Origin: Pratylenchus scribneri | Taxonomy: Eukaryota; Nematoda; Chromadorea; Rhabditida; Pratylenchidae | Reading direction: 5' to 3' | Assembly: GCA_030063045.1 (NCBI GenBank) | Contig: JAQSEB010000033.1 | Location: 2,108,001 to 2,172,000 of the forward strand | Length of the DNA: 64,000 nucleotides | In this document: one piece after another, positions 36,801 through 46,954 of the stretch | Layout of the letters: each line of letters opens with the position of its first letter | How positions within the stretch are numbered: the first letter of the stretch is position 1 | The notes under the pieces: generated by a model | What the model was told of the DNA's origin: nothing | Database searches by the model: none | The model's input: only the letters and a program-made list of their open reading frames with translations | Program-made: the position numbers and the translations under genes

Positions 36801-39800
36801 TCGGGCTTTAAAATGGTATATCGCCTTCCGAGATTGGTTATTTCTTATTTCCTCGCTGACTGAGATATGTGCCAAAAATTTATGCATCTGATGAGGTAAC
36901 CAATCAGCAATCACATTCTCTTACCCTTTCTTTGCCTTCTCCTTTGAGAAAAAGGGGAATACGGTCTTTCACATTTCACTTGATAAAAATGAAAGGAACA
37001 AATTTGATCTTCCTCTAGGCTATAAATGGGAAGAAGGGAGACTATAGGGAAAGGGGAAGGGAATTAGTTGATTTATTTAAAGAAAGAATATGATAGTTTT
37101 GGCGAACTTTGAAAGAATTAAAACACATTTTGGCGAACATTTTCCGGAAAGAATAAAAACACATTTTGGCGAACATTTTCCGGAAAGAAACAAAAACATT
37201 TTGGCGAACATTTTCCGGAAAGAATAAAAACACATTTTGGCGAACATTTTCCGGAAAGAAACAAAAACATTTTGGCGAACATTTTCCGGAAAGAATAAAA
37301 ACACATTTTGGCGAACATTTTCCGGAAAGAATAAAAACAAATTTTGGCGAACATTTTCCGGAAAGAATAAAAACACATTTTGGCGAACATTTTCCGGAAA
37401 GAAACAAAAACATTTTGGCGAACATTTTCCGGAAAGAAACAAAAACATTTTGGCGAACATTTTCCGGAAAGAAACAAAAACATTTTGGCGAACATTTTCC
37501 GGAAAGAAACAAAAACATTTTGGCGAACATTTTCCGGAAAGAAACAAAAACATTTTGGCGAACATTTTCCGGAAAGTAACAAAAACATTTTGGCGAACAT
37601 TTTCCGGAAATAAACAAAAACATTTTGGCGAACATTTTCCGGAAAGAAACAAAAACATTTTGGCGAACATTTTCCGGAAAGAAACAAAAACATTTTGGCG
37701 AACATTTTCCGGAAAGAAACAAAAACATTGGCGAACATTTTCCGGAAAGAAACAAAAACATTTTTGCGAACATTTTCCGGAAAGAAACAAAAATATTTTA
37801 GCGAACATTTTCCGGAAAGAAACAAAAACATTTGGGCGAACATTTTCCGGAAAGAATAAAAACACATTTCTTTTTCTAATTTTGACGATTATAGAATATT
37901 ATTTAGAATTTTGCCTGAAAAATAAGTAAAAAATAAACCAATAGAATTCTTTCATCATCAATATAATATTTTTGGATTCACATGATTAATTCACAATGGA
38001 TTCATGCACCGCCCACTCTAATTATTATGAGCCATTTTCATTCTCCTTTTTGTTTGAAAGTTTTAATTTTAGGTTGCGTGACTATTTACTCCATATTTCC
38101 CTAGTGGATTCATTTTAAACACAAAAAATTGGCCAAATAAAAACACAAAAAAGGGATAGAGGAAAGCGTGATTTGGCCAATTTTCCCCCACATTTATGTT
38201 CTTAAAATTAATTTAACCAATCAAAATGAATTTTTCCTCTCTCTTCACCCAGAAATAATTGAATATAAAAAGGCCACACATTTCCCCATAAATTTCTCGT
38301 ATTCACAAATTTTCCTCACAATCCTTTCTCCCTAAAATGCAGGTGGACGCAGAAGCCAGGAAGCCACAAAATCATTTTCTCCAATTTCGGCGTTCCTTGG
38401 TTGAGCCAAAATCGGCAAAAGGCAGTGTAAGTTTTGAAAGGGGAGTGGCAAATTGGGCATTGACGGCAACATGGTTCCAAATTAAATATAACATAAACTG
38501 TATTTGGCCCGCCTATGAATTCACTTATTTTCACCCCTCAAGGATTTTTCGGATTACCCCAAATTTTCCACAGGCTGTTAAGAATTCCTTACATTTTTTT
38601 GCCATAATATTTCTCCATTTTCTTATTGAATTCTAATAAATTTGTGATTTGGTCTCATAAATAATGCAAAATAGACTATTTAAGCTTTTATTTAGCACAA
38701 GTTCATTGAGGCTTTCCATTTAGGGCCAAAAAATGGTCATTCCATTCATTCATTTCCTCAGAGGGAATAATTCTCGGAGCCATCCAAATTGTCGTCGTTC
38801 TCCAACAATTCTAAGCCAATTTAAATAAAATTAATTTCATTAGATAGTCAAAAGTCTGCTCTTTAATTTAATGCTAAAATCATTAATTGGTTGAATCTTT
38901 GATGAGTTATTAATGGCGACAAATTAAGCCGCCAACTAATTGGACCATTCCCCGGGGAATAAATCATCATTTATTAATGCCCCTGTGTAAATGTCATTTA
39001 TTTTCAGATGTCATTATTCCCCTCATTGTTGTCATTGACTCATTCCCAACACAATCAACAACAACAAAATGGGCCAAAATCTCCGCCTGGCCATTCATCC
39101 ACCGCTCCAACATCAACAATTCTTCCCCTGCCCCCAAATTCCACATCCCCAGCATCCTCCCCATCAATGTCCAGCACCACATTGGCCACCCATTCCCATC
39201 ATCATCCACAACAATCCTCGGCCCCACAAAGTGCGTCGAGCAGTCGACGGGGATCCACCGTGGATGAAAGTGGCCGATTCTGTTCCCTCCCACAAATGGG
39301 CGGAAATCAACCCGAGGTGGGGCCAAAATTGGCAATGACATTTTGGACAAAATTTGTTTAAGGTGTTGGTTTCATTGTGCTATTTTGATGTACAAAATCG
39401 ACTGATGGTTGGGGTGAACAAAGCGGCTGCCATTGGCACAATGGGCAGAAAGGAGGAAGGCCATGGTTGGTTAACCGAAATTTGTGGCCTTGAATTTATA
39501 GCCCTTAAGAAAAAGGAAATTAGTAGCCCAATACGCATCTGAAGCCTAGCTAATCCTAATAAGACTCATCCACCGATTCCCTTATTTAACCTTAATATAT
39601 TGTTCCTAAATTTTACTTTGTTGTACTTGTATTTGTTAGTGTTTTGGTAGAGGCGAAAATTTCGGAGTTGCAAATTTCGCCATAAGCCATGATTGTGGCA
39701 AAAATAATCAAATTCGAAGGAATGTTTTAAACATTTTTAGAGGTTTTTGTACGAATCACTGCTTTGTCGCCATCGGGCGCTGAAAGGGGCAAACAAAAGT

Positions 39801-40768
39801 CGGAATGTGTTCGGGCGAATGGGGCAGGCGAAACACAATTTGGCATTCAGGTAGACGGGGAAAACATGTCAATTTTTAAACAAAATTTTGTAGATCTTCA
39901 AATTTGAAATAAGTCATTTCAATACCACCATTTTCAATATTTATGTCGTTCTTTTGGCCTAGCTCAACAACATGTAACAAAAACCAATTCGCGAAGGCGA
40001 TATCCATTCGGAAGCTCTGAAAGTCCTCTAAAAATTGGCTTATAATCTTATTACTCTTTGCTAGAAAAATTGCTTTCCCCCAAAAAATTCGAATTTATTA
40101 TGCTCAAAAACACGTAACTGCAACTTTTTTAAAATTTGAAAGGCATTAAATTAAATTAGGCAATTTCTTAGAGGACACTTTGGCCTTTCGAAAGGTATAT
40201 CGCCTTCCGAGATTGGTTATTGCCTAGCTAAGATATGAGCAAAAACTAAAGCAGCTACTTATTAATCGGCATAGTATAGATGATTTGTTTCCCCTCAATT
40301 CTAATTTAAAAAAGGAAACAAATAAACCAATCCTCTACTTTTCCTGATTATTGCCTGAAGGGAGAAATGATTTATTTTTCTTTATTTCCAATAAATGATT
40401 TTTGTGTTCGAAAAAATGGCCACAATCCTCTAAGCCTGTCTAGAAAAAATTCTCAAATTATTAAAATTGCCATTCTAATTTAATTAATATTTAATATTTC
40501 CTAAATTCCTTTTTAGGCCTATTTCAACATTCCCCGCAGTGAATTGGCCCAATCCTCGGTCCAAGTCCATTTGTTCTACATTCATGGTGCTTGGCCATTG
40601 CGCCGGAAACAATTGATTGGCCAATTAATTTTGTGCCAAGGAGGGGATGAAGAGGGCATTGCATCGCCGGATGCACAAACACATTGGCGCGAAATGATCC
40701 AAGGAATGGGAATTACGGTGGACAAATGGCACATGTTGGAATCGACTACGGAAAATGGCTCAGATTGA
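33817..40768 (+). CDS. Tandem-C2 protein, synaptotagmin-14/16-like
   Basis: Exons are seen at about 33817-33918, 34190-34555, 35265-35630, 36107-36236, 36281-36311, 38338-38430, 39008-39315, about 39744-39850 and 40517-40768. A low-complexity Ser/Gln-rich linker precedes a C2 domain (CARLRLSVQFGEQKKL, VRLALLMDG, HYGQTFAFDC, NLATSVVRLR). A second Ser/Pro/His-rich linker (39008-39315) precedes the second C2 (PEVFVRITALSPSG, AYFNIPRSELAQSSVQVHL, RRKQLIGQL). It ends with the C2B signature THWREMIQGMG, DKWHML. The calcium-binding aspartates look absent, as in synaptotagmins 14 and 16. Introns after exons 2, 3 and 4 seem to use GC donors. The frame does not carry from the 36.3 kb exon to the 38.3 kb exon, so a small exon is missed or the gene is damaged. 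The first exon is uncertain. Confidence 0.6.
34578..34975. repeat. Inverted-repeat element (family A arms), intronic
   Basis: The left arm (about 34578-34690) has TAGAGGATAC, GGCATATCGCC and GGGCCAAAAACTAATGCTGC. Its imperfect complement is at about 34850-34975 (GCAGCATTAGTTTTTGG, then GTGCCCTCTACA). The arms are about 110 bases each. The centre contains GTCATACGGTATC and CAAATCTTCTTCCAGCAGGC, words shared with the elements at 36.9 and 45.6 kb. Confidence 0.6.
35716..36059. mobile_element. MITE-like element, family B, full length
   Basis: It has terminal inverted repeats of about 80 bases, the best preserved in the window. The left arm reads GCCGTTTAAAATAACTCAAC, GACTGAACCAATTT, ATCAAATTAAA and GACTTTTGGCTATC; the right arm is its near-perfect complement. 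The middle is AT-rich. It ends about 48 bases before the synaptotagmin-like exon at 36107. Related copies are at 38.8, 42.4 and 44.4 kb. I did not find a clear target duplication. Confidence 0.75.
36574..36879. mobile_element. MITE-like element, family A, full length
   Basis: Imperfect inverted repeats of about 80 bases bound an element of about 300 bases. Both ends start TTTTTGGC and then carry a SAAGGCGATAT-like word and GTCCTCTA. The interior has TCTTTGCTAGAAAAAGTTG and TGTTGAAAGGCAT, shared with the copies at 39952-40246 and 63701-64000. It lies in the large intron of the synaptotagmin-like gene. Confidence 0.7.
36955..37095 (-). repeat. Unique flank of array 2, shared with the 45.5-45.7 kb element
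   Basis: On the minus strand this reads CGCCAAAACTATCATATT, AATAAATCAACTAATTCCCTT, TCCCTATAG, TAGAGGAAGATCAAATTTGTT and AGACCGTATTC. The same words in the same order follow the single unit at 45484-45720. The array therefore appears to be an expanded internal unit of a dispersed element. Confidence 0.7.
37096..37868 (-). repeat. Minisatellite array 2 (TTCCGGAA family, reverse)
   Basis: About 21 units of roughly 34-37 bases read ACATTTTGGCGAACATTTT then CCGGAAAGAAACAAAA on the plus strand, the complement of array 1. Two sub-variants alternate at the left end: one with GAATAAAAACAC, one with GAAACAAAAAC. The rest is almost homogeneous. It lies in the largest intron of the synaptotagmin-like gene. 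Confidence 0.95.
38810..38945. repeat. MITE family B fragment
   Basis: Only the right half is present: AATTTAAATAAAATTAATTT, ATAGTCAAAAGTCTGCTCTT and TTTGATGAGTTATTAATGGC match the right arm of the copy at 35716-36059. Confidence 0.6.
39952..40246. mobile_element. MITE-like element, family A, full length
   Basis: The left end reads TTTTGGCCTAGCTCAAC, then CGAAGGCGATAT and AAGTCCTCTAAAAA. The right end has TTAGAGGACACTTTGG, TATATCGCCTTCCGAGATTG, AGATATGAGCAAAAACTA. Interior TCTTTGCTAGAAAAATTGC and TTTGAAAGGCATT match the 36.6 kb copy. It sits between the two exons encoding the second C2 domain. Confidence 0.7.
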
Positions 40769-40961
40769 GGGGAAAAATGGCCAGAAAAATGAATAAATTT
40801 TCGCGCATTAATTTTGTTTTCCTTTCGGATTTTTGCCTCCTCTCTATTTTTCCTTCTTTCATCCTCCCCATTTCCTTTTTTTTGCATAAATTGAATATAT
40901 TAATTTATTTTTGGATTTAATTTGCTGAAAAATAGTTTATGACATTGTCGAAAATAAAATA

Positions 40962-41790
40962 AAACATTTTGGCGAACATTTTAACACATTTTGTTTGGCG
41001 AAAATTTTCCGGAAAGAAAAAACACATTTTGTTTGGCGAACATTTTCCGGAAAGAAAAAACACATTTTGTTTGGCGAAAATTTTCCGGAAAGAATTAAAA
41101 ACATTTGGCGAACATTTTCCGGAAAGAATTAAAAACATCTTGGCGAACATTTTCCGGAAAGAAAAAACATTTTGGCGAACATTTTCCGGAAAGAATTAAA
41201 AACATTTTGGCGAACATTTTCGGGAAAGAATTAAAAACATTTTGGCGAACATTTTCCGGAAAGAATTAAAAACATTTTGGCGAACATTTTCCGGAAAGAA
41301 ACAAAAACATTTTTGCGAACATTTTCCGGAAAGAATTAAAAACATTTTGGCGAACATTTTCCGGAAAGAATTAAAAACATTTTGGCGAAAATTTTCCGGA
41401 AAGAAAAAACACATTTTGTTTGGCGAACATTTTCCGGAAAGGGTAAATACATTTTGTTTGGCGAAAATTTTCCGGAAAGAATTAAAAACATTTGGCGAAC
41501 ATTTTCCGGAAAGAATTAAAAACATCTTGGCGAACATTTTCCGGAAAGAAAAAACATTTTGGCGAACATTTTCCGGAAAGAAACAAAAACATTTTTGCGA
41601 ACATTTTCCGGAAAGAATTAAAAACATTTTGGCGAACATTTTCCGGAAAGAAACAAAAACATTTTTGCGAACATTTTCCGGAAAGAATTAAAAACATTTT
41701 GGCGAACATTTTCCGGAAAGAATTAAAAACATTTTGGCGAACATTTTCCGGAAAGAAAAAACATTTTGGCGAACATTTTCCGGAAAGAAA
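40962..41790 (-). repeat. Minisatellite array 3 (TTCCGGAA family, reverse, composite)
   Basis: About 23 units mix three spacer types: the long ACACATTTTGTTTGGCG form known from array 1, the AATTAAAAACATTTTGGCG form, and the AAACAAAAACATTTTTGCG form. A block of units repeats with a period of about 387 bases (TTTGGCGAAC at 41104 and again at 41491, in the same unit order), a higher-order repeat. It lies between the convergent 3' ends of the synaptotagmin-like gene and the P450. Confidence 0.93.
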
Positions 41791-41950
41791 ACTAGACAAA
41801 TTAAATATCAAATATTTCACATATTATTTAAAAATGGAAGAAAACATAGATGAATGACAAATTTGGGCTAATTAATATTTTTATTTTCAATTGTTGAGAG
41901 TGGATTGAAGGAGATCGTCCCATTCACTTCATTCATTCATTCCAATTTAA

Positions 41951-44900
41951 TTAGCATCGATATTGGCCAAATTGGCGTCGTTCAAAGCGAACATAATTTC
42001 CGTACATTGGCCGAATGATGAGTTCGGCGGCGACCCGCATTTGGTCCGTTCGAAGTCGGGAATGGACATGGAAACGACGGAAAATGTTGGCAACCAGGCA
42101 TTTCTCCTCCATTATTGCAAATCGTTGGCCTTAAATTTGGGGTGAATTTAATTTGTATTGGATGAATTCAAAAATGGTGGATTAAAAATGCTCAAAGGAA
42201 AATAGAGGATTTGGTCTTCAAGAATGAAATATTAAAGATTTTAGGTATCCCATTAATGTCTAGAGGAATATTTATGCCCTATGGTTCTTCCAACCTTTCT
42301 CTTCATTTAGGATACAGTTTTTTGAAGAAAACAATTCCTCTCCATTCAGAATCCAAACTATTAAATTTATAAATAATAAAATGAGGATACGCCCAACTTG
42401 TCGCCGTTTATAATAACTCATCAAGGATTGAACCAATTTTCATATTTTTGATATCAAATTAAAGAGCAGAGTTATAGCTATCAAATGATATTTTATTTTT
42501 TTAAATTGCTCCAGAATTGATGAAGTTGTTGGACAAAAAAACCAATGAAAATTGACATTACTATGATTTAACGAAATTTTCAGTAGATTTTTTGAGCATA
42601 ACTCAAATCAATTTTGAACCAATTTAAATAAAATTACTTATATTTGATACCTAAAAGTATGTTATTTAATTTGATGCTAAATTCATCAAAATCTGTTCAA
42701 TCCTTGATGAATTTTTATTAAAGCTGCAAGTCGTACTCCTTCTCATTTAGCAGAATTTAAATTAAATTTATAATGATGCCATTTTATGCCTATAATTCTC
42801 TATTAGGGAATCTAATTCAATACAATCCCAAAATATTTACCAATGCAATTTCTGGCCCCAGCACTGAATGGCACATAACAATATGGATGTTTAAGGTAAT
42901 CCCCACTCATGAATCGTTCCGGATCGAAAACTGCACAAAATTAAAAATTATTTTACAGTAATTGAATTTTGTGATAGATCAATCACCTTCTGGATTGTCC
43001 CAATAAGCTGGATCTCGATGGACCATGGATGCCGTGATCACAACCCCAGTGCCGGCAGGCAACGTGAATCCCTTTATTTGGGTGTCCTCTGTAATTTGGC
43101 GCGCAATCAACGGCACACTTGGATATAGCCTGAAAATTGATAGGGTTATGTCTTACGAATTATGCCAATGAAAGGCCTTTTCCCTTTTAATTTATGAATT
43201 CCTCCTTCCCTGTGTAAGGGCATTTCAATACTTAGAGCCATTCTTTTATTTATAGCTAAATGAGGCTGAGAAGGGGATAGACCATTTAAAGATCAAATTG
43301 TTCTCTTTACATAAAGTTGCTTTTGTAAATTTTTCAATCCAGCTGAAAAATATCTTTGCGATCATTCTATTAGCTTAAATTATGAATGTCTCTTGAAGAA
43401 AACTCGATTATTTTAAAAATTGCTTAAATTTTTATAAATTCAGAAAAGCCACTTTTTAGAGGACACTTTAAGCTTTCGAATGGTATATCGCCTTCCGAAA
43501 TTGGTTATTTTCTAGATGAGATATTAGCCAAAAAACGAATGGAATAATTTTAAAAAATTGGCAGAAATTTATGTTCCCTTCATTTTCAAAAAAGTGAATA
43601 TAGCCTGGAGGAAAATAAGATTTGTATTCCTTTGATTTGAAGGAAATGCGATACCGTATTTTCTCGATACCGTACTCTCTCTTTTTCTCCTTTATAGCCC
43701 AAAAAAGAGAGTTGAGTACTGCTGTGCTTATTAAATACACCATTAGTTTGTTTACTCATATCTTATCAGGGAGGCAATAACCAATCAGAGCAGGCGATAT
43801 AAGTTTGTGTCCTCGACAATTTGGCTTATTTTAATTTAATGTCTCTCAACAATAAAAAATGTTACATATCTGTGAGTGTAATAAACGTAAATTTTTGGAG
43901 GAAAAGCCATTTAATAAATTACAGGCCACTTTTTAAAGGACTTTTGTGGTTTTTAAATGCCATATTGCCTTCCAGAATAAGTTGCTTCCATTTTGAGCTG
44001 TGGCCAAAAGAATGAACCCGATAAGATTCATTTTGTTTCCTTTTCATTCTAGCTTTATAGTAGGGGAATATGTTTAGGGAAGTACTATTATCTAGTGTTA
44101 AATGTCAACTATTCTCTTCTCAAAAGCCAATGCCTATACACTATTTATCAAATGGCAAATTAATTAATAAAATTATTAAACAAATATAGATGGACCTGAG
44201 TGTCTCCTTTAGGCATGCATCCACATATTTCAACTCTGCCAAATCCTCATAGGTGCATTCTCGGTCGGGGCCAAGCACTTGGTCCAATTCACGTTGAACA
44301 CGGGCTTGAATGCTTGGATTAACGGACAACAGATGGATTAGCCTAAAAAATAATGAATTAATTCATTTAATCCCATCCCAAACCCATAGGATATGCCCCA
44401 GACTTTTCACCGTTTAACTCCTCAAAGATTGAACCAATTCTGATGATTTTTATATAAAATTAAAGAGAAGACTTTTGGCTATATAATGTAATTAATTTTA
44501 TTTAAATTGGTTCGTAAATGATGAAGTTGTGCCCAAAAAACATGAAGAAAATTTCGCTAATCCAGAGAAAAGGCCATTTCAAGCTTTTTTGAACATAATT
44601 CAATCATTTATTGAATCAATATTTCAATAAAATTAATTTCATTAGATAGCCAGTCTACAATAAGTTAAGCTATTCACATCCCACTCACACCTTATTTTGT
44701 ACCATTTACTGACCAATTCAATGCGGCCGATGTGGTGTCATGCCCTTCAAATGTGAAAGTGTCCACCTCCTCTTGGATGCCGGCCAAATCCAATTCGCCT
44801 CTTCCCTCCATTTCCAACATCAAATCCAACAAGGCCAATCGCACTCCTCGATCGCCGCTTGCCGCCTTTTGCGCAATCATTTGTTGGATTCCGCCGGCTG

Positions 44901-46954
44901 CTTCCATTGCCTCTTTGCGCGCAAGAATGGCCTAAATTAGGCATTTTTAATATTTAATATTTTAAATGGGATGTTCTTAAAGCAATTATACTAAATGGAA
45001 TAAAAAAAGGAAATATTTGATTTAAATAACATTTGGACTAACTTTATTTGTGAAATCGTGCAGAATTTTGACGCATCTGAAAGGTCAAAATGTTAACAAT
45101 ATATTTATTCCTTTGCTTGTACCTTTTCTGCTCCCTTCCTTTGCCAAATAATTGAAAAATGAATTCCGGATAAAGTTGTGGGCGGACCATTCGATGGTGC
45201 ATTATTTTCTGAATTAAATTTTTGTTTGGGAATATCAAATGATGGAATTTTCCGCCTCACTTTTATGCTGAATACGGCATCCAAATAATCGGTGGGCACT
45301 CTTTGTGCGTCAATGTTCACGCCGAGTGCCGCCTCGCAAATAATGTCCAATGTGCAAAGACTAATTGTGTGGAAAATGTCATTGAATTGGCCCGGCTTAT
45401 TGTCGATCAAGGCATCAAATTTATTGCAAAGAGTTTTGGCATGTCGATTGTAGACCTTAATAAAATTAATATTGTATTTTTTGATTCTAAATGTATTTTT
45501 GTTTCTTTCCGGAAAATATTCGCCAAAACTATCATATTTATTCCTTCATTAAATAAATCAAACTAATTCCCTTCTTCCCTTTTCCCTATATTTTCTTCTT
45601 TCATTTAGCCTGGAGGAAGATCAGATTTGTTTTCCCTTCATTATTTAACAAGTGAAAGGAAGACCGTAATCTCCTTTTCCTCAGTTAATTGATAAGACAA
45701 AACCCATCAAATTTTTGCCACATACCGGCACAAAATCCTTGAGAATATCATAGTGGAACGTTGGAGTGAGCAATTTTCGCCGAGGACGCCATTTGTCCGG
45801 TTTACTAATCAAAAGGCCTTCACCAATCCAAGGTGACAGAAATGAATAGTGGAACCTGGAAATGGATTAAAAATATTGACATTTTGTGCCATACATTTTT
45901 GTGAGAATTTTATTGGAACTGAGAATTGGCTCAATTTCTTCAGCCCCATAAATGACCACAAATGGGAGAGGGCCCAGCCAGATTCGGGTCATCCGAACGC
46001 CCGGCTGCTCCCGGAACATGTAGGCGACACCTTGGGCTTGCTCAAAAAATTCTGCAAATAAATTGGAATGAAAAATATGGCCAAATTTTTTGATATTATT
46101 TGGCTTTATTTGGAATGCGAAAAAATAAAAATTGACCATTTTTAAAAATAATTAAAATTCTCCTATCATTCTGATTTTCTCCAAACATTCTGATTTTCTC
46201 CAAACATTCTGATTTTCTCCAAACATTCTGATTTTCTCCAAACATTCTGATTTTCTCCAACATTCTGATTTTCACAAACATTCTGTTTTCTCCAAACATT
46301 CTGATTTTCTCCAAACATTCTGATTTTCTCCAAACATTCTGATTTTCACAAACATTCTGTTTTCTCCAAACATTCTGATTTTCTCCAAACATTCTGATTT
46401 TCTCCAAACATTCTGATTTTCACAAACATTCTGATTTTCTCCAAACATTCTGATTTTCTCCAAACATTCTGATTTTCACAAACATTCTGATTTTCTCCAA
46501 ACATTTTGATTTTCACAAACATTCTGATTTTCTCCAAACATTTTGATTTTCACAAACATTCTGTTTTCTCCAAACATTCTGATTTTCTCCAAACATTCTG
46601 ATTTTCTCCAAACATTCTGATTTTCTCCAAACATTCTGATTTTCTCCAAACATTCTGATTTTCTCCAAACATTCTGATTTTCTCCAAACATTCTGATTTT
46701 CACAAACATTCTGATTCTCACAAACATTCTGATAAAAAAAATAAATTAAAATCTCCAAATTAAATCCGCTCATTTTTATTCAAATTTTTACCGTCCGGAT
46801 TCAGCCGAAATTGATGTAAATTGCCGATGAGCGGCCAGGCTGTGGGGCCCTGGATTTGATCGAGCAAATTTTGTATGCGGGCATATTTACGGAGAAGCCA
46901 TGCCGAAAGCCAAGCAAAGAAGCCGGTCAATAATAAAATGGACAAAAATGCCAT
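41951..46954 (-). CDS. Cytochrome P450, CYP4-like
   Basis: A spliced minus-strand gene of about eleven exons and 490-500 codons. The protein is a haem monooxygenase anchored in the ER membrane. The N-terminal anchor is [21 protein letters not shown] (46892-46954), then [14 protein letters not shown]. Further motifs are [23 protein letters not shown] (about 45740-45850), the I-helix [12 protein letters not shown] (about 44710-44750), [12 protein letters not shown] of the K-helix (about 44195-44240), [16 protein letters not shown], and the haem-binding loop [11 protein letters not shown] (about 42840-42880). The last exon (41951-42141) starts with [13 protein letters not shown]4 proteins often hydroxylate fatty acids; the substrate here is unknown. 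Introns hold a 19-base minisatellite, a lone TTCCGGAA-family unit and several MITE copies. Confidence 0.95.
42395..42740. mobile_element. MITE-like element, family B, full length but diverged
   Basis: The left arm has CGCCGTTTATAATAACTCAT, GGATTGAACCAATTTT and ATCAAATTAAAGAGCAGA. The right arm has GATGCTAAATTCATCAAAA, TTCAATCCTTGATGA and GCAAGTCG. It is an older relative of the 35.7 kb copy and lies in a P450 intron. Confidence 0.65.
43444..43832. repeat. Inverted-repeat element (family A arms), P450 intron
   Basis: The left arm (43444-43540) has TTTAGAGGACACTTTAAGC, TATATCGCCTTCCG and GATATTAGCCAAAAA. The right arm (43740-43832) is its complement (TTAGTTTGTTTACTCATATC, GGCGATATAAG, GTGTCCTCGAC). 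The centre holds TAGCCTGGAGGAAAATAAG and TACCGTAT, linking it to the 34.7 and 45.6 kb elements. A related fragment follows at about 43922-44010. Confidence 0.6.
44391..44665. repeat. MITE family B, truncated at the right end
   Basis: The left arm is present (CACCGTTTAACTCCTCAAAG, TTGAACCAATTCTGATG, GAGAAGACTTTTGGCTAT). The right end stops within TTCATTAGATAGCCAGTC. It lies in a P450 intron. Confidence 0.6.
45484..45720 (+). repeat. Dispersed element with a single TTCCGGAA-family unit
   Basis: One minisatellite unit (TTTCTTTCCGGAAAATATTC, then GCCAAAACTATC) at about 45500-45530 is followed by roughly 180 bases matching the flank of array 2 (36955-37095, reversed). It is not tandem here. It lies in a P450 intron and looks like the unexpanded form of the repeat. 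Confidence 0.7.
46167..46733. repeat. 19-base minisatellite in P450 intron 1
   Basis: About 30 tandem units of CATTCTGATTTTCTCCAAA, with interspersed variants CATTCTGATTTTCACAAA and CATTCTGTTTTCTCCAAA. The variants recur in short blocks, which suggests block duplication. It is unrelated to the TTCCGGAA arrays. Confidence 0.95.

Noticed and set aside
37042..37929. Similar repetitive open frames over array 2
   Set aside because: Same cause as at array 1. The frames change with unit length and sit in an intron.
41196..41857. Repetitive open frames over array 3
   Set aside because: Minisatellite translation, not a protein.
46096..46773. Minus-strand frames repeating [11 protein letters not shown]
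   Set aside because: Translation of the 19-base minisatellite; 19 is not a multiple of three, so three frames give the same peptide.
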